A program made the translations under genes and the position numbers. Below the pieces are notes generated by a model that searched no databases, was not told the origin of the DNA, and saw nothing but the letters and a program-made list of their open reading frames with translations. Of a stretch of 64,000 bases of DNA, positions 9,521 to 17,441 are shown piece after piece. Origin of the DNA: Haoranjiania flava (GTDB lineage Bacteria; Bacteroidota; Bacteroidia; Chitinophagales; Chitinophagaceae). The stretch lies in NCBI RefSeq assembly GCF_025631005.1, contig NZ_JAOTPL010000007.1, positions 73,871 to 137,870 of the forward strand. The letters run 5' to 3'. Numbering within the stretch: position 1 is the first letter of the stretch; the number at the start of each line of letters is the position of its first letter.

Positions 9521-10192
9521 TCAGCTTACAATTTTACCATCTTCAATGTGTATGATCCTGTCGGCGCGGTTGGCAAAATCATCATCATGCGTTACTACAA
9601 GCAAAGTCTGGCCGTTTTCGGCTGCTATCTTTTTGAACAGGTCCAGGACAATATCCGTATTCTGCGAATCCAGGTTGCCCGTAGGCTCGTCGCCCATGAT
9701 GATAGCAGGTTCGTTGATTAGCGCACGGGCGATAGCCACTCGCTGCTGCTGACCGCCGCTCAGCAGGGCAGCTCTTTTATTTGCCTGGTCTTCCACGCCG
9801 AGCAGTTTCAGCAGCTCATAGGCACGCTGTTCTACTTCCGCCGCTGCGTATTTTTTCCTTTTTAGTCCCGGCAGCATTACATTTTTCAGGCAGGTGAAAT
9901 CCTGCAGCAGGTAATGAAACTGGAATACAAACCCAATGTGGTTATTGCGAAATGCAGCCAGCCTTTGATTTGTTTTTCCATGCAGTTCCTCGCCATTTAT
10001 CTTTACGCTTCCCGTAAAATCGGTATCCATCGAGGAAAGAACATATAATAAAGTTGATTTGCCTGATCCTGACTTGCCGGTCAGGCACACAAACTCCCCT
10101 TTATTTATGGTAAAGCTGATTTCTTTCAGCACCTGCAATGCTACAGGATCGCGAAACCATTTGGAAACTTTATTGACTTCTAATAAATTCAT
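9521..10192 (-). CDS. ABC transporter ATP-binding protein (LolD/MacB type)
   Basis: The 223-residue ATPase has Walker A GKSGSGKST (~39), a Q-loop region (FVFQFHYLLQDF), the signature LSGGQQQRVAIARAL, Walker B IIMGDEPTGNLD and the H-loop VVTHDDD. The sequence belongs to the LolD/MacB/FtsE group that powers FtsX-type permeases, which act mechanically on periplasmic partners. It is the last gene of the efflux cluster, starting 5 bp after the permease stop, so the two should form one complex. Confidence 0.93.
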   Translation of the reverse strand: MNLLEVNKVSKWFRDPVALQVLKEISFTINKGEFVCLTGKSGSGKSTLLYVLSSMDTDFTGSVKINGEELHGKTNQRLAAFRNNHIGFVFQFHYLLQDFTCLKNVMLPGLKRKKYAAAEVEQRAYELLKLLGVEDQANKRAALLSGGQQQRVAIARALINEPAIIMGDEPTGNLDSQNTDIVLDLFKKIAAENGQTLLVVTHDDDFANRADRIIHIEDGKIVS

Positions 10193-10197
10193 ATTGA

Positions 10198-11457
10198 TTA
10201 TCCTCTTAAAATGGTAATGGGGTCCACCTTCGATGCTTTCCGCGATGGGAAATAACTGGCAAGTGCAGCGGTGATGATACCGAAAAGAAAACCGGTGATA
10301 TAATAAGACGGCGAAAAGCTAACGGGCAGGTGATCCATAGACACTACCATATCTGCTTTATAAGGCACTTTTGAAATGCCAAAAGCCATCAGGAAACCAA
10401 ATATCAACCCGGCAATCGCACCAACGATGCCGATGGTGAGCGCCAGGGTAAGGAATATCCATTTTACATCTTTATTTGAGAAGCCCGTTGCCTTCAGTAT
10501 GGCAATCTCTTTCATTTTGTCGTAGATCATCATTGTAAGAATATTATAGATCCCAAAGCCTGCTACCAGCAGCAGGGTTATAGAAATGGCATAAGACATA
10601 ATGTTTCGCATCCCCTCGCCTTGTAAAAGAACCGCATTATCTTCCAGGTAATCAGAACCGTGATAGGTGAACAGGTTGCTGTATTTTGCTTTTACAACCG
10701 GCGCTGCTTCCTTTTCTTGGAGGCTGAGTTTTATCTCGGTAATATAGGAAGAAGGCACGCCCATCATTTTTTGTGCAGTGGCAATATTCATATAGGCTTG
10801 CTGCTCATCAATAGCCATTAGCCCTGTTTTGATCAAGCCTGCAACTTTCAGGTTAAAGCTATGCCCTTCATTGGTCGTAACTGTTACATTATCGCCAGCC
10901 TGTACATTCAGCTTACGTGCAAGGAAATGACCGAGCACAATATTATCAGCCGGTGCGCTTATCTGGTCATAATTGCCTGTCAGGGTTTTTTCTTTCAGGT
11001 GAAACATTTTATCTTCTGCTTCAGGATCAATGCCGTTAATAGTAGCGGTGATAGTGCTCTTGCCCACATGAAAAAAGGATTGAAATGATACCACACCAGA
11101 TACAACACGCACAGCAGGATCAGCCTGCATCTGACGTATGGCTACAGAGGCATCTTTCAGGTTAAGCAGCGAAGATTTAGGCTTGGCATGCGAGATGATA
11201 TTGATGTTGTCGTTTGCCTTATCGAGAATACTCGTTGTTGCAATCTCCGTTGTATTGTAGAAGCGTACATGGGGGGAAGTATTAAAGATCAGGTTACCGG
11301 TAAAATCGTTCAGCCCGGTCATAAAGCCAACCATGGATACATACATCATTATCCCGAATGCGATGCTGGCAACAGCCACTATCGTTTGGCTCTTTCTTGC
11401 TTTGAGGTAAGTCCACCCAACAGAAGCAGCCAATCTTTTATCTTTCAGGAATTGCAT
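10198..11457 (-). CDS. FtsX/MacB-type ABC transporter permease
   Basis: The 419-residue protein has an N-terminal membrane helix (~28-48), a large periplasmic domain (~50-290) and three C-terminal helices (~292-318, ~340-368, ~382-405). It ends with the MacB/LolC-type SRKASKVDPITILRG. The architecture matches MacB-like permeases that lack a fused ATPase; the ATPase is the next gene. A 108-bp gap separates it from the membrane-fusion gene, and this gap holds a degenerate hairpin repeat and a GC-rich hairpin 17 nt before the start codon. Confidence 0.9.
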   Translation of the reverse strand: MQFLKDKRLAASVGWTYLKARKSQTIVAVASIAFGIMMYVSMVGFMTGLNDFTGNLIFNTSPHVRFYNTTEIATTSILDKANDNINIISHAKPKSSLLNLKDASVAIRQMQADPAVRVVSGVVSFQSFFHVGKSTITATINGIDPEAEDKMFHLKEKTLTGNYDQISAPADNIVLGHFLARKLNVQAGDNVTVTTNEGHSFNLKVAGLIKTGLMAIDEQQAYMNIATAQKMMGVPSSYITEIKLSLQEKEAAPVVKAKYSNLFTYHGSDYLEDNAVLLQGEGMRNIMSYAISITLLLVAGFGIYNILTMMIYDKMKEIAILKATGFSNKDVKWIFLTLALTIGIVGAIAGLIFGFLMAFGISKVPYKADMVVSMDHLPVSFSPSYYITGFLFGIITAALASYFPSRKASKVDPITILRG

Positions 11458-11474
11458 GTGTATATTTTTTTATT

Positions 11475-11497
11475 GCCCGCTTTGCGGGCTGTTTTTT
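11475..11497 (+). terminator. GC-rich hairpin with T run inside the efflux operon
   Basis: A perfect stem GCCCGC-TTT-GCGGGC at 11475-11489 is followed on the plus strand by TGTTTTTT. It has the shape of an intrinsic terminator, but on the strand opposite the operon. On the minus strand the stem lies just before the permease ATG. The same block occurs next to other hairpin repeats (63941-63960 and 19586-19606), so it is probably part of the repeat element. Confidence 0.5.
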
Positions 11498-11504
11498 AAT
11501 TGTG

Positions 11505-11564
11505 CTATGGAATAAGTCAATAATCATTGCGGTTTGTATGCAGCATGCTTATGGCTATTGCATA
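11505..11564 (+). repeat. Hairpin repeat, degenerate copy inside the efflux operon
   Basis: This 60-bp stretch (CTATGGAATAAG ... CTTATGGCTATTGCATA) aligns along its whole length with the repeats at 19613-19671 and 19701-19760. It begins one or two bases after the stop codon of the membrane-fusion gene. The outer stem has several mismatches, so this copy looks decayed. Confidence 0.7.
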
Positions 11565-11565
11565 A

Positions 11566-12657
11566 TCACTTTTCTTTTTCAATGATATCGCCGGCTTTCA
11601 GCCCGCCTTTTATTTCGATCCAGTCATCATTCTGCACGCCTCTTAGGATCCTGGTCTTTATTGTTTTGCCGTTTTTGCGTAGATTCACACTGTCTTTACC
11701 TACCAGGTATCCGGCAGGAACAGCCAGCCCGCTGATTTGCGCGCGTATAACAATATTGGCTTCTACGGAAGATTTCGGGTAAAATGTACCTGCTTCGGTA
11801 ACCTTTGCTTTGACTTCAAAACTCCTGGTCTGGTTTTGAATGACAGGATTCACAGAAACCACTTCAGCATGGAACTGCTGTCCCTGGCTGGCATCCGTTT
11901 CAAATACCACATCCTGGCCGGGTGTTATTTTACTGATATCACGTTCATCTACCCACAACCTCAGTATATAATGGCTGTTATTGCCGATAGAGTACAATAC
12001 GTCGCCACCCTGCAGCATTTCTCCTTCCTTAAAATTGCGGTTCAGGACAAAGCCGTTGGCGGGACTTAGCAGCCGCTTGCGCTGCAGGCTTTGCAGCACA
12101 CGGCTTTTTTGCTGCTCCGATCCCAGCAATGAAGTTTCTAATTCGTTTTTTAAAGCCTTGTATTGTTGCTGCAGGTTTTGATATTCGTAAAGGGAACCTT
12201 CTGCCGATAACCGGTATTGTTCGGCGTCTTTCCGGGATACTGCACCGGTTTTTGCCAGCCGTGCGTACCGCTCTGCGTTGGTGGCATCGGCATCGTATTT
12301 TTCTTTAGCTGCATTTATCCGTACCGCCATTCCTTTTAGCTGCGCCGACTGGCTTCCGGTGTTCTGCTTTGCGAGGGCAATGGCTTTATTGATGGATGCC
12401 AGTTCTGCTTCATCGGAAGGAGTGCCCAGAACAGCCAGCAATTGTCCTTTGTGTACCTGCTCGCCCTGCTGCACATACATGTGTAAGATCCTGTCTTGTT
12501 CAACAGCTTTTACTTCGTAAAACTCTCCCGGCTCTACTTGCCCGGAAGCATATACACCCTCATTGATGAGTTGTTCTTTTACCGTATAGCCTTCATTTCT
12601 TTGTTGGCAGGAGAAAACTAGGACTGAAAGCATTATGATCACATATTTACTGTTCAT
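11566..12657 (-). CDS. Membrane-fusion (HlyD/MacA-type) efflux lipoprotein
   Basis: From ATG 12657 the protein has 363 residues. It starts with a lipoprotein signal (MNSKYVIIMLSVLVFSC, lipid Cys 17). Then follow a biotinyl-lipoyl half (VKAVEQDRILHMYVQQGEQVHKGQLLAVLG), a coiled-coil hairpin (~75-175), the second lipoyl half (LLSPANGFVLNRNFKEGEMLQGGDVLYSIG) and beta-barrel domains. It should bridge the inner-membrane ABC permease and the TolC channel. An upstream in-frame start at 12756 would add 33 unlikely residues and lose the signal peptide. The start overlaps the TolC stop by 11 bp. Confidence 0.92.
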   Translation of the reverse strand: MNSKYVIIMLSVLVFSCQQRNEGYTVKEQLINEGVYASGQVEPGEFYEVKAVEQDRILHMYVQQGEQVHKGQLLAVLGTPSDEAELASINKAIALAKQNTGSQSAQLKGMAVRINAAKEKYDADATNAERYARLAKTGAVSRKDAEQYRLSAEGSLYEYQNLQQQYKALKNELETSLLGSEQQKSRVLQSLQRKRLLSPANGFVLNRNFKEGEMLQGGDVLYSIGNNSHYILRLWVDERDISKITPGQDVVFETDASQGQQFHAEVVSVNPVIQNQTRSFEVKAKVTEAGTFYPKSSVEANIVIRAQISGLAVPAGYLVGKDSVNLRKNGKTIKTRILRGVQNDDWIEIKGGLKAGDIIEKEK

Positions 12658-13972
12658 TGCTTGAATTTTTATGTTGCAGGTATTCCATTTGGATGGCTGC
12701 TGAAATATAATTGAGCCGGTTGTTGTTGTATAATTCCTGTAAGCGGTACAGGTCATCGCTTGCCTGTTTAATCTGTGTCATGTCAATAATATTATCCTGT
12801 AGTTTTTGCAGCGTAAGCCGCTCGCTTTCCCTGGCTCTTTCAATTGCTTTTTCATTATTATGCAGGATAGCCTCGTATTGCGCTGCAAGCGCTTTCTGTT
12901 CGTAAAAATCCTTTTGTGCCTGTTCTACGTATAGCTGGTAATGGATCTTAGATTGCTCCCAGGCAGCTTTATGCTCCTGCACCTGCGCTCCCATACGATA
13001 AAAAGCTGAGAGTGGAAACTGTAGTTTCAAGCCAAGGTATCCGCTGGGGAACCAGTCAAACCCCGGTGCAAACCCCAACTGTTCGCTATAGCCGGTTTTT
13101 GTATAACCCGCCTGTAGTTTTAATCGCGGATACCAGCTGTTACTGGCTGCTTTCATCAACCGGTAAGCATTTTCAACCTTTAATTGCTCTACCTCCAACG
13201 CAGGCAGCCTGTTTTCTTCAAAGTGGGCGTAACCAGGTATATGCGTGTTTTCTTCGCTGATGGAAAGCGCTTTATCAAATGGATACCCCATCCATACTTT
13301 TAAGTTCAGGAAAGCTACCTCCAATTGGGTTTTTGCTTTTATTAACCGGTCAAGACGCTCCGATAAAATATTGGCAGATTGGTTTACAGTTATCTTATCG
13401 GCAATACCTTCATCATACTTTTGTTGAATAAGCGTGTTGATCTGCACATAATTGCGATACAGGCTGTCTGACAGCGCCACTGATCTTTGCAAAAGCAGCA
13501 CCTGGTAATACGACAGTTTTACGTTTTTGATCAATTCACGGGCATAGCTTTGCACACTGGCATTGGCTAACTTTTCCTGCAGCAGTGCAAGTTTAACACG
13601 TTGCCATTTTTCAACATCTACCAGGTTCGCGTCGGCTGTTATACCATAATTTCCGGTATAAGGCAGTCCAAGCCTGATTGGAATAAAAGAGCCCGCCTGC
13701 CCTCCAATGATCTCTGCCGGAAACATTTGTACAGGTATTTTCCAGTAATAATCCACGCCGGATGTGAACTGTACATCCGGGTACAATGCCAGCTGTGTGG
13801 TTTTACGTTTATAACTTTCGATCGTGCGGTTCTTTGTTCTGGCCAGCAGCGCTTTATTATGCTCCAGGGTATAACGGATGCAGCTGTCAAGCGGTAATGG
13901 CTGGGAGGCAACACTTAACCATTTGGCAGTTAACAGCAGCAATACTGCTATACATTTAAATATTCTTTTCAT
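12647..13972 (-). CDS. TolC-family outer-membrane efflux protein
   Basis: The 441-residue protein has a signal peptide (MKRIFKCIAVLLLLTAKWLSV, cleavage near residue 24) followed by LPLDSCIRYTLEHNKALLA, the usual opening of the OEP domain. Two long alpha-helical hairpin repeats follow (~30-220 and ~230-430). It forms the outer-membrane tunnel of the tripartite system. It is the first efflux gene, starting 50 bp after the regulator stop. An 18-bp palindrome (13980-13997) sits just before its ATG and matches one before the regulator gene. Confidence 0.93.
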   Translation of the reverse strand: MKRIFKCIAVLLLLTAKWLSVASQPLPLDSCIRYTLEHNKALLARTKNRTIESYKRKTTQLALYPDVQFTSGVDYYWKIPVQMFPAEIIGGQAGSFIPIRLGLPYTGNYGITADANLVDVEKWQRVKLALLQEKLANASVQSYARELIKNVKLSYYQVLLLQRSVALSDSLYRNYVQINTLIQQKYDEGIADKITVNQSANILSERLDRLIKAKTQLEVAFLNLKVWMGYPFDKALSISEENTHIPGYAHFEENRLPALEVEQLKVENAYRLMKAASNSWYPRLKLQAGYTKTGYSEQLGFAPGFDWFPSGYLGLKLQFPLSAFYRMGAQVQEHKAAWEQSKIHYQLYVEQAQKDFYEQKALAAQYEAILHNNEKAIERARESERLTLQKLQDNIIDMTQIKQASDDLYRLQELYNNNRLNYISAAIQMEYLQHKNSSNEQ

Positions 13973-13979
13973 TCTGTTA

Positions 13980-13997
13980 GTTCTTTATTTTAAGAAC
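13980..13997. promoter_or_regulatory. Candidate GbsR-family operator before tolC
   Basis: GTTCTTTATTTTAAGAAC is an inverted repeat (GTTCTT ... AAGAAC). It ends eight bases before the tolC ATG and has 15 of 18 bases in common with the palindrome at 14490-14507. It would overlap the transcription start region. That the adjacent regulator binds it is inferred. Confidence 0.65.
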
Positions 13998-14022
13998 AAA
14001 TTCGACAAAAAAAATTGACAGG

Positions 14023-14469
14023 TTATTGAATCTCTTCTTTCCATTTTTTCACCAGCAAAGGGAATTCTTTGATCAGCATATCAAAAAATATCGTGAGGTT
14101 TTTTAGTTCTGTTTTCAGCTCGTCGTTCTCTTTGCGTTCTTTTAATACCTGAAGCGTCATTGTGTTCAGGAGTTTGTATTTTTTCACTATATCACTGCTT
14201 TCAAATAAATGCGTCAATTCCATTCCAAAATATCGTTTACGTTGTCCGCCTTTCGTTCGTGAACCTACCATCTGAACAAGCGTGAGGTATTTGATGGCAT
14301 TAGAGATAGCGCTTTTACTTACATTAAAGTAATCTGTGAGATCTTCAAAGGTAGCCGAATAATGCGGGGCATACATAATATAAGCCAGCACCCTGGAAGA
14401 TACGGGTGATAAACCCATCTGCTCCCAGACAAGCGCTGTGTTTTCTATGGATTGCCTGTACTTTTCCAT
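14023..14469 (-). CDS. GbsR/MarR-type winged-helix transcriptional regulator
   Basis: From ATG 14469 the protein has 148 residues. The winged helix covers ~30-95 (TFEDLTDYFNVSKSAISNAIKYL, then GQRKRYFGM as wing), followed by a long C-terminal helical segment that probably dimerises. This matches the GbsR branch of the MarR superfamily. It lies directly upstream of the efflux genes on the same strand, so it most likely represses them and itself. An in-frame start at 14580 is unlikely because it would place the promoter inside the gene. Confidence 0.85.
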   Translation of the reverse strand: MEKYRQSIENTALVWEQMGLSPVSSRVLAYIMYAPHYSATFEDLTDYFNVSKSAISNAIKYLTLVQMVGSRTKGGQRKRYFGMELTHLFESSDIVKKYKLLNTMTLQVLKERKENDELKTELKNLTIFFDMLIKEFPLLVKKWKEEIQ

Positions 14470-14477
14470 TGCTGTTG

Positions 14478-14511
14478 CAAATATACTTAGTTCTTTATAA
14501 AAAGAACCAAA
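14478..14511 (-). promoter_or_regulatory. Regulator promoter with embedded operator palindrome
   Basis: On the minus strand, -33 TTTG (14508-14511) and -7 TATATTTG (14478-14485) are separated by 22 bp. The palindrome GTTCTTTATAAAAAGAAC (14490-14507, seven perfect pairs) fills that spacer. The -7 box ends nine bases before the ATG at 14469. This arrangement predicts direct autorepression. Confidence 0.7.
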
Positions 14512-14706
14512 AAATGTTTTTTTTATAAAATACACAATTATTGTCTTTTCCCGATCAACAAGGCAACGATAACGTAGCACAGGGAATTGAAGCCAATTCC
14601 AGTAAAGCAGGCGCTATGCGAGCTATAGAAAAATTAAATGATACCTATCAAAAGTGAGCCGGATTACTGCATTGGGTAAAGCAAGTTTAAAAAATAAGCA
14701 TAACAC

Positions 14707-14737
14707 ATATAAATGAGCGATTGTTTTTTTATATTTG
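14707..14737 (+). promoter_or_regulatory. tetR promoter with candidate TetR operator
   Basis: ATATAAATGAGCGATTG (14707-14723) lies seven bases before a -7 box TATATTTG (14730-14737). The 17-mer matches, inverted, the sequence at 15352-15368 before the helicase gene with 15 of 17 identities. No convincing -33 TTTG is visible. Confidence 0.6.
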
Positions 14738-14741
14738 CAAC

Positions 14742-15329
14742 ATGAGGCAAAGAGATGAAAGCAAAGCAGAGCTTATTAAAAAGAAAGCCGTTGAGATGAT
14801 TGTGAAACACGGGCTTGAGGGCTTCGGGATCAATAAACTTGCGAAAGAAGCTAATCTGTCCGTTGGCACAATCTATGTTTATTTCAAGAATAAAGAAGCT
14901 ATTCTCACTACCTTATGCAATGACATTGGTAGCAATATTTTGTCATCAAGCCTGAAAGGTCTAATGCCGGACATGGAATTCTCCGAGGGCATTAGGTTAC
15001 AATGGCAAAACCGTTATCATTTTTACAAATTATATCCGGAACAAGTGGCTTTTGTTGAAAAGGTAAGGTATACAGAAATTTATAACTTTGTTACCGAGAA
15101 ACTGAATAAAAAGTATGGCAAGCTGTTAGGTGCGTTTATAGCTAAAGCCGTTAAAGACGGACAATTAGCGAAAATGCCTTTCGAAGTATATTGGGCTTTG
15201 GCATTTGCACCATTGTACCAGCTGATTAACTTTGGAATGACTAATACAACCAAAGCACGTAGATTTCAGCTCACAGAAGCTACGCTTGAATTTGCACTAA
15301 AGCAAGTTTTACAAGGACTGAAGCCTTAA
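14742..15329 (+). CDS. TetR-family transcriptional regulator
   Basis: From ATG 14742 the protein has 195 residues. The N-terminal helix-turn-helix is clear (KKAVEMIVKHGLEGFGINKLAKEANLSVGTIYVYFKNKEAIL in overlapping parts, ~10-50), followed by an all-helical ligand-binding domain. TetR proteins repress until a small ligand binds. It is followed 54 bp downstream by a HelD-type helicase gene, and both promoters carry the same motif, so the helicase is its probable target. The ligand is unknown. The in-frame codon at 14721 would place the -7 box within the gene. Confidence 0.9.
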   Translation: MRQRDESKAELIKKKAVEMIVKHGLEGFGINKLAKEANLSVGTIYVYFKNKEAILTTLCNDIGSNILSSSLKGLMPDMEFSEGIRLQWQNRYHFYKLYPEQVAFVEKVRYTEIYNFVTEKLNKKYGKLLGAFIAKAVKDGQLAKMPFEVYWALAFAPLYQLINFGMTNTTKARRFQLTEATLEFALKQVLQGLKP

Positions 15330-15351
15330 ATTTTTTTAATCAATAAATGAT

Positions 15352-15368
15352 CGATCGCTCGTTTATAT
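15352..15368 (-). promoter_or_regulatory. Candidate TetR operator before the helD-like gene
   Basis: On the minus strand this reads ATATAAACGAGCGATCG, 15 of 17 identical to 14707-14723. Around CGATCG it is an imperfect palindrome (7 of 9 pairs). It lies 15 bases before the helicase ATG, where a bound repressor would block initiation. Confidence 0.6.
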
Positions 15369-15383
15369 AAATTAAGTATTCAA

Positions 15384-17441
15384 ATGAAAATAAAAACAGA
15401 AAAGGAAGAACAGAACTATTTACAGCAGGTAAAATCGGTTATATGCGAAAAAATAAGAAGTATCCGGCAGCGTGTACAAAAAAGCGTGGATGATATGGCA
15501 GAACACAAAGAATATCTGCGGGAAAATAAAGATGAAAAAGCAATATTACATCAATCGCTTGCATACACTGCAAACAGCGGTGAGGCTTCAGTTGTATTGT
15601 TAAAACAATTAAACCGGCTATATCAAAGCCCATACTTTGGAAGGATAGATTTCAAGCCTAATGCCAAAGAAAATGAAATGACCGTTTATATAGGTATCTG
15701 CAATTTTATTGATGAAGAAAATAAGGAAAATCTGGTATTCGATTGGCGTGCCCCTATCAGCAGTATGTTTTACGATTTTGAAAAAGGTGCTGCCTTTTAT
15801 GAAGCGCCATCGGGTGTAGTAGCGGGAAGCATTCATCTAAAACGCCAGTATAAAATCAGAAATGGGGAAATGGAATTTATGTTGGATACTTCGGCACATA
15901 TTTATGATGAACTGTTGCAGAAAGAACTTAGCTTAAAAGCTGATGAAAAAATGAAAAGCATTATCGCAACCATTCAGAAAGACCAAAATGCCATCATCAG
16001 GAACGAAAATTCCAATATACTCATCATACAAGGTGTAGCAGGTTCAGGAAAAACATCGATAGCGCTGCACCGTGTAGCTTTTATGCTGTACAGGTTTAGG
16101 GATACACTATCATCATCTAATATTCTGATACTTTCGCCTAATAAAGTTTTTTCGGATTATATATCAAATGTACTTCCGGAACTTGGAGAAGAAAACATTC
16201 CGGAGAAAACGATAATGGAATTAATTAATGATTTTTTGGAACATCAATATGCTGTACAAAGTCTCTTTGAGCAGGTTTCATTGTTATTAAACGCAGCGAA
16301 CTCATCTTTTTCGGAAAGAGTAAGTTTCAAATCATCGGAAGCTTTCGTCAGAAAAATGAACGAATACATTTCCTATCTAAATACGAATTACTTTTTGGCT
16401 GCAGACATCAAAATAGGAAGGTTTGTTATCCCGAAAGAGATTGTTGATAAAGAATATCAATCGCTATTCCGGTTATCGTTATTGAAGCGCATTAAAGAAA
16501 TGGAAAACCGTTTGGCGCAACACCTGCTTTTCAAACACCGGTACGAAGTCTCATCCAAAGATAAAACGGAACTCAAAAAAGCCATTAATAATATGTCCGG
16601 AAGCAAAAACATAAAAATACTTTATAAAGATTTTTTTGTTTGGCTTGGCAGAAAAGATTTATTCAAGCCCGGCAATAATAAGAATATAGAATATCTGGAT
16701 GCCTTTGGCATGGCATACCTGAAGATGAACCTTGACGGCTATAATACATACAGACATGTAAAACATCTGATAGTTGATGAAATGCAGGATTATAGCCCGG
16801 TTCAATTTGCCGTAATCAAAAAATTGTTCAACGGTAAAATAACGCTACTTGGAGATATTAACCAATCACTAAATCCGCAGAGTAAAATAAATTTGGATAG
16901 CCTTCAAAGATCTTTTCCCCAAGCACAATTAATGACATTGAACAAAAGTTACCGCTCCACTTTTGAAATTATCAATTTCACGCAACGCATCGCTTTCAAC
17001 GAAGACATTATACCAATTGAAAGACACGGAACATCTCCTGTTGTTTATAAGGAAAAAGACAAAGCATCTGAAACAGATCGTATCATCTCCTTGATTTTTA
17101 AATTTTTGAAAAATAAAGTATTGCATTCTTTAGCCATCATATGTAAAACGGAAGACGAAATGGAGGATATAAAAATCATGCTTGAGAATGTACAGGTCAA
17201 AGCCCAATATTTTTCTGCACAAACCACAAGATTTTCTGATGGTATTGTTGTGACGACCGCGCAACTGGCTAAAGGGCTTGAATTTGATGTGGTAATTGTA
17301 CCATTCGTCAATGATACCAATTACAAGAATGATATAGATAGAAGTATGTTGTATATAGCCTGCACACGAGCAATGCAGGAGCTTATATTAACCCATATCG
17401 GTCAACCATGTAATTTTATAAACAGCATCGTTGAAGAGTAA
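15384..17441 (+). CDS. helD: HelD-like UvrD/Rep-superfamily helicase
   Basis: The 685-residue SF1 helicase starts with a coiled N-terminal arm (~1-70). Walker A is QGVAGSGKTSIALHRV (~217), Walker B is LIVDEMQDYSP (~461), followed by LLGDINQSLNP, a NKSYRST segment and the C-terminal TTAQLAKGLEFDVVIVPFV and LYIACTRAMQEL. The insert between motifs and the arm match HelD, which removes stalled RNA polymerase from DNA and in some bacteria protects against rifamycins. It is paired with a TetR regulator, suggesting inducible expression. It could also be a DNA-repair helicase IV; the sequence does not separate these roles. Confidence 0.85.
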   Translation: MKIKTEKEEQNYLQQVKSVICEKIRSIRQRVQKSVDDMAEHKEYLRENKDEKAILHQSLAYTANSGEASVVLLKQLNRLYQSPYFGRIDFKPNAKENEMTVYIGICNFIDEENKENLVFDWRAPISSMFYDFEKGAAFYEAPSGVVAGSIHLKRQYKIRNGEMEFMLDTSAHIYDELLQKELSLKADEKMKSIIATIQKDQNAIIRNENSNILIIQGVAGSGKTSIALHRVAFMLYRFRDTLSSSNILILSPNKVFSDYISNVLPELGEENIPEKTIMELINDFLEHQYAVQSLFEQVSLLLNAANSSFSERVSFKSSEAFVRKMNEYISYLNTNYFLAADIKIGRFVIPKEIVDKEYQSLFRLSLLKRIKEMENRLAQHLLFKHRYEVSSKDKTELKKAINNMSGSKNIKILYKDFFVWLGRKDLFKPGNNKNIEYLDAFGMAYLKMNLDGYNTYRHVKHLIVDEMQDYSPVQFAVIKKLFNGKITLLGDINQSLNPQSKINLDSLQRSFPQAQLMTLNKSYRSTFEIINFTQRIAFNEDIIPIERHGTSPVVYKEKDKASETDRIISLIFKFLKNKVLHSLAIICKTEDEMEDIKIMLENVQVKAQYFSAQTTRFSDGIVVTTAQLAKGLEFDVVIVPFVNDTNYKNDIDRSMLYIACTRAMQELILTHIGQPCNFINSIVEE

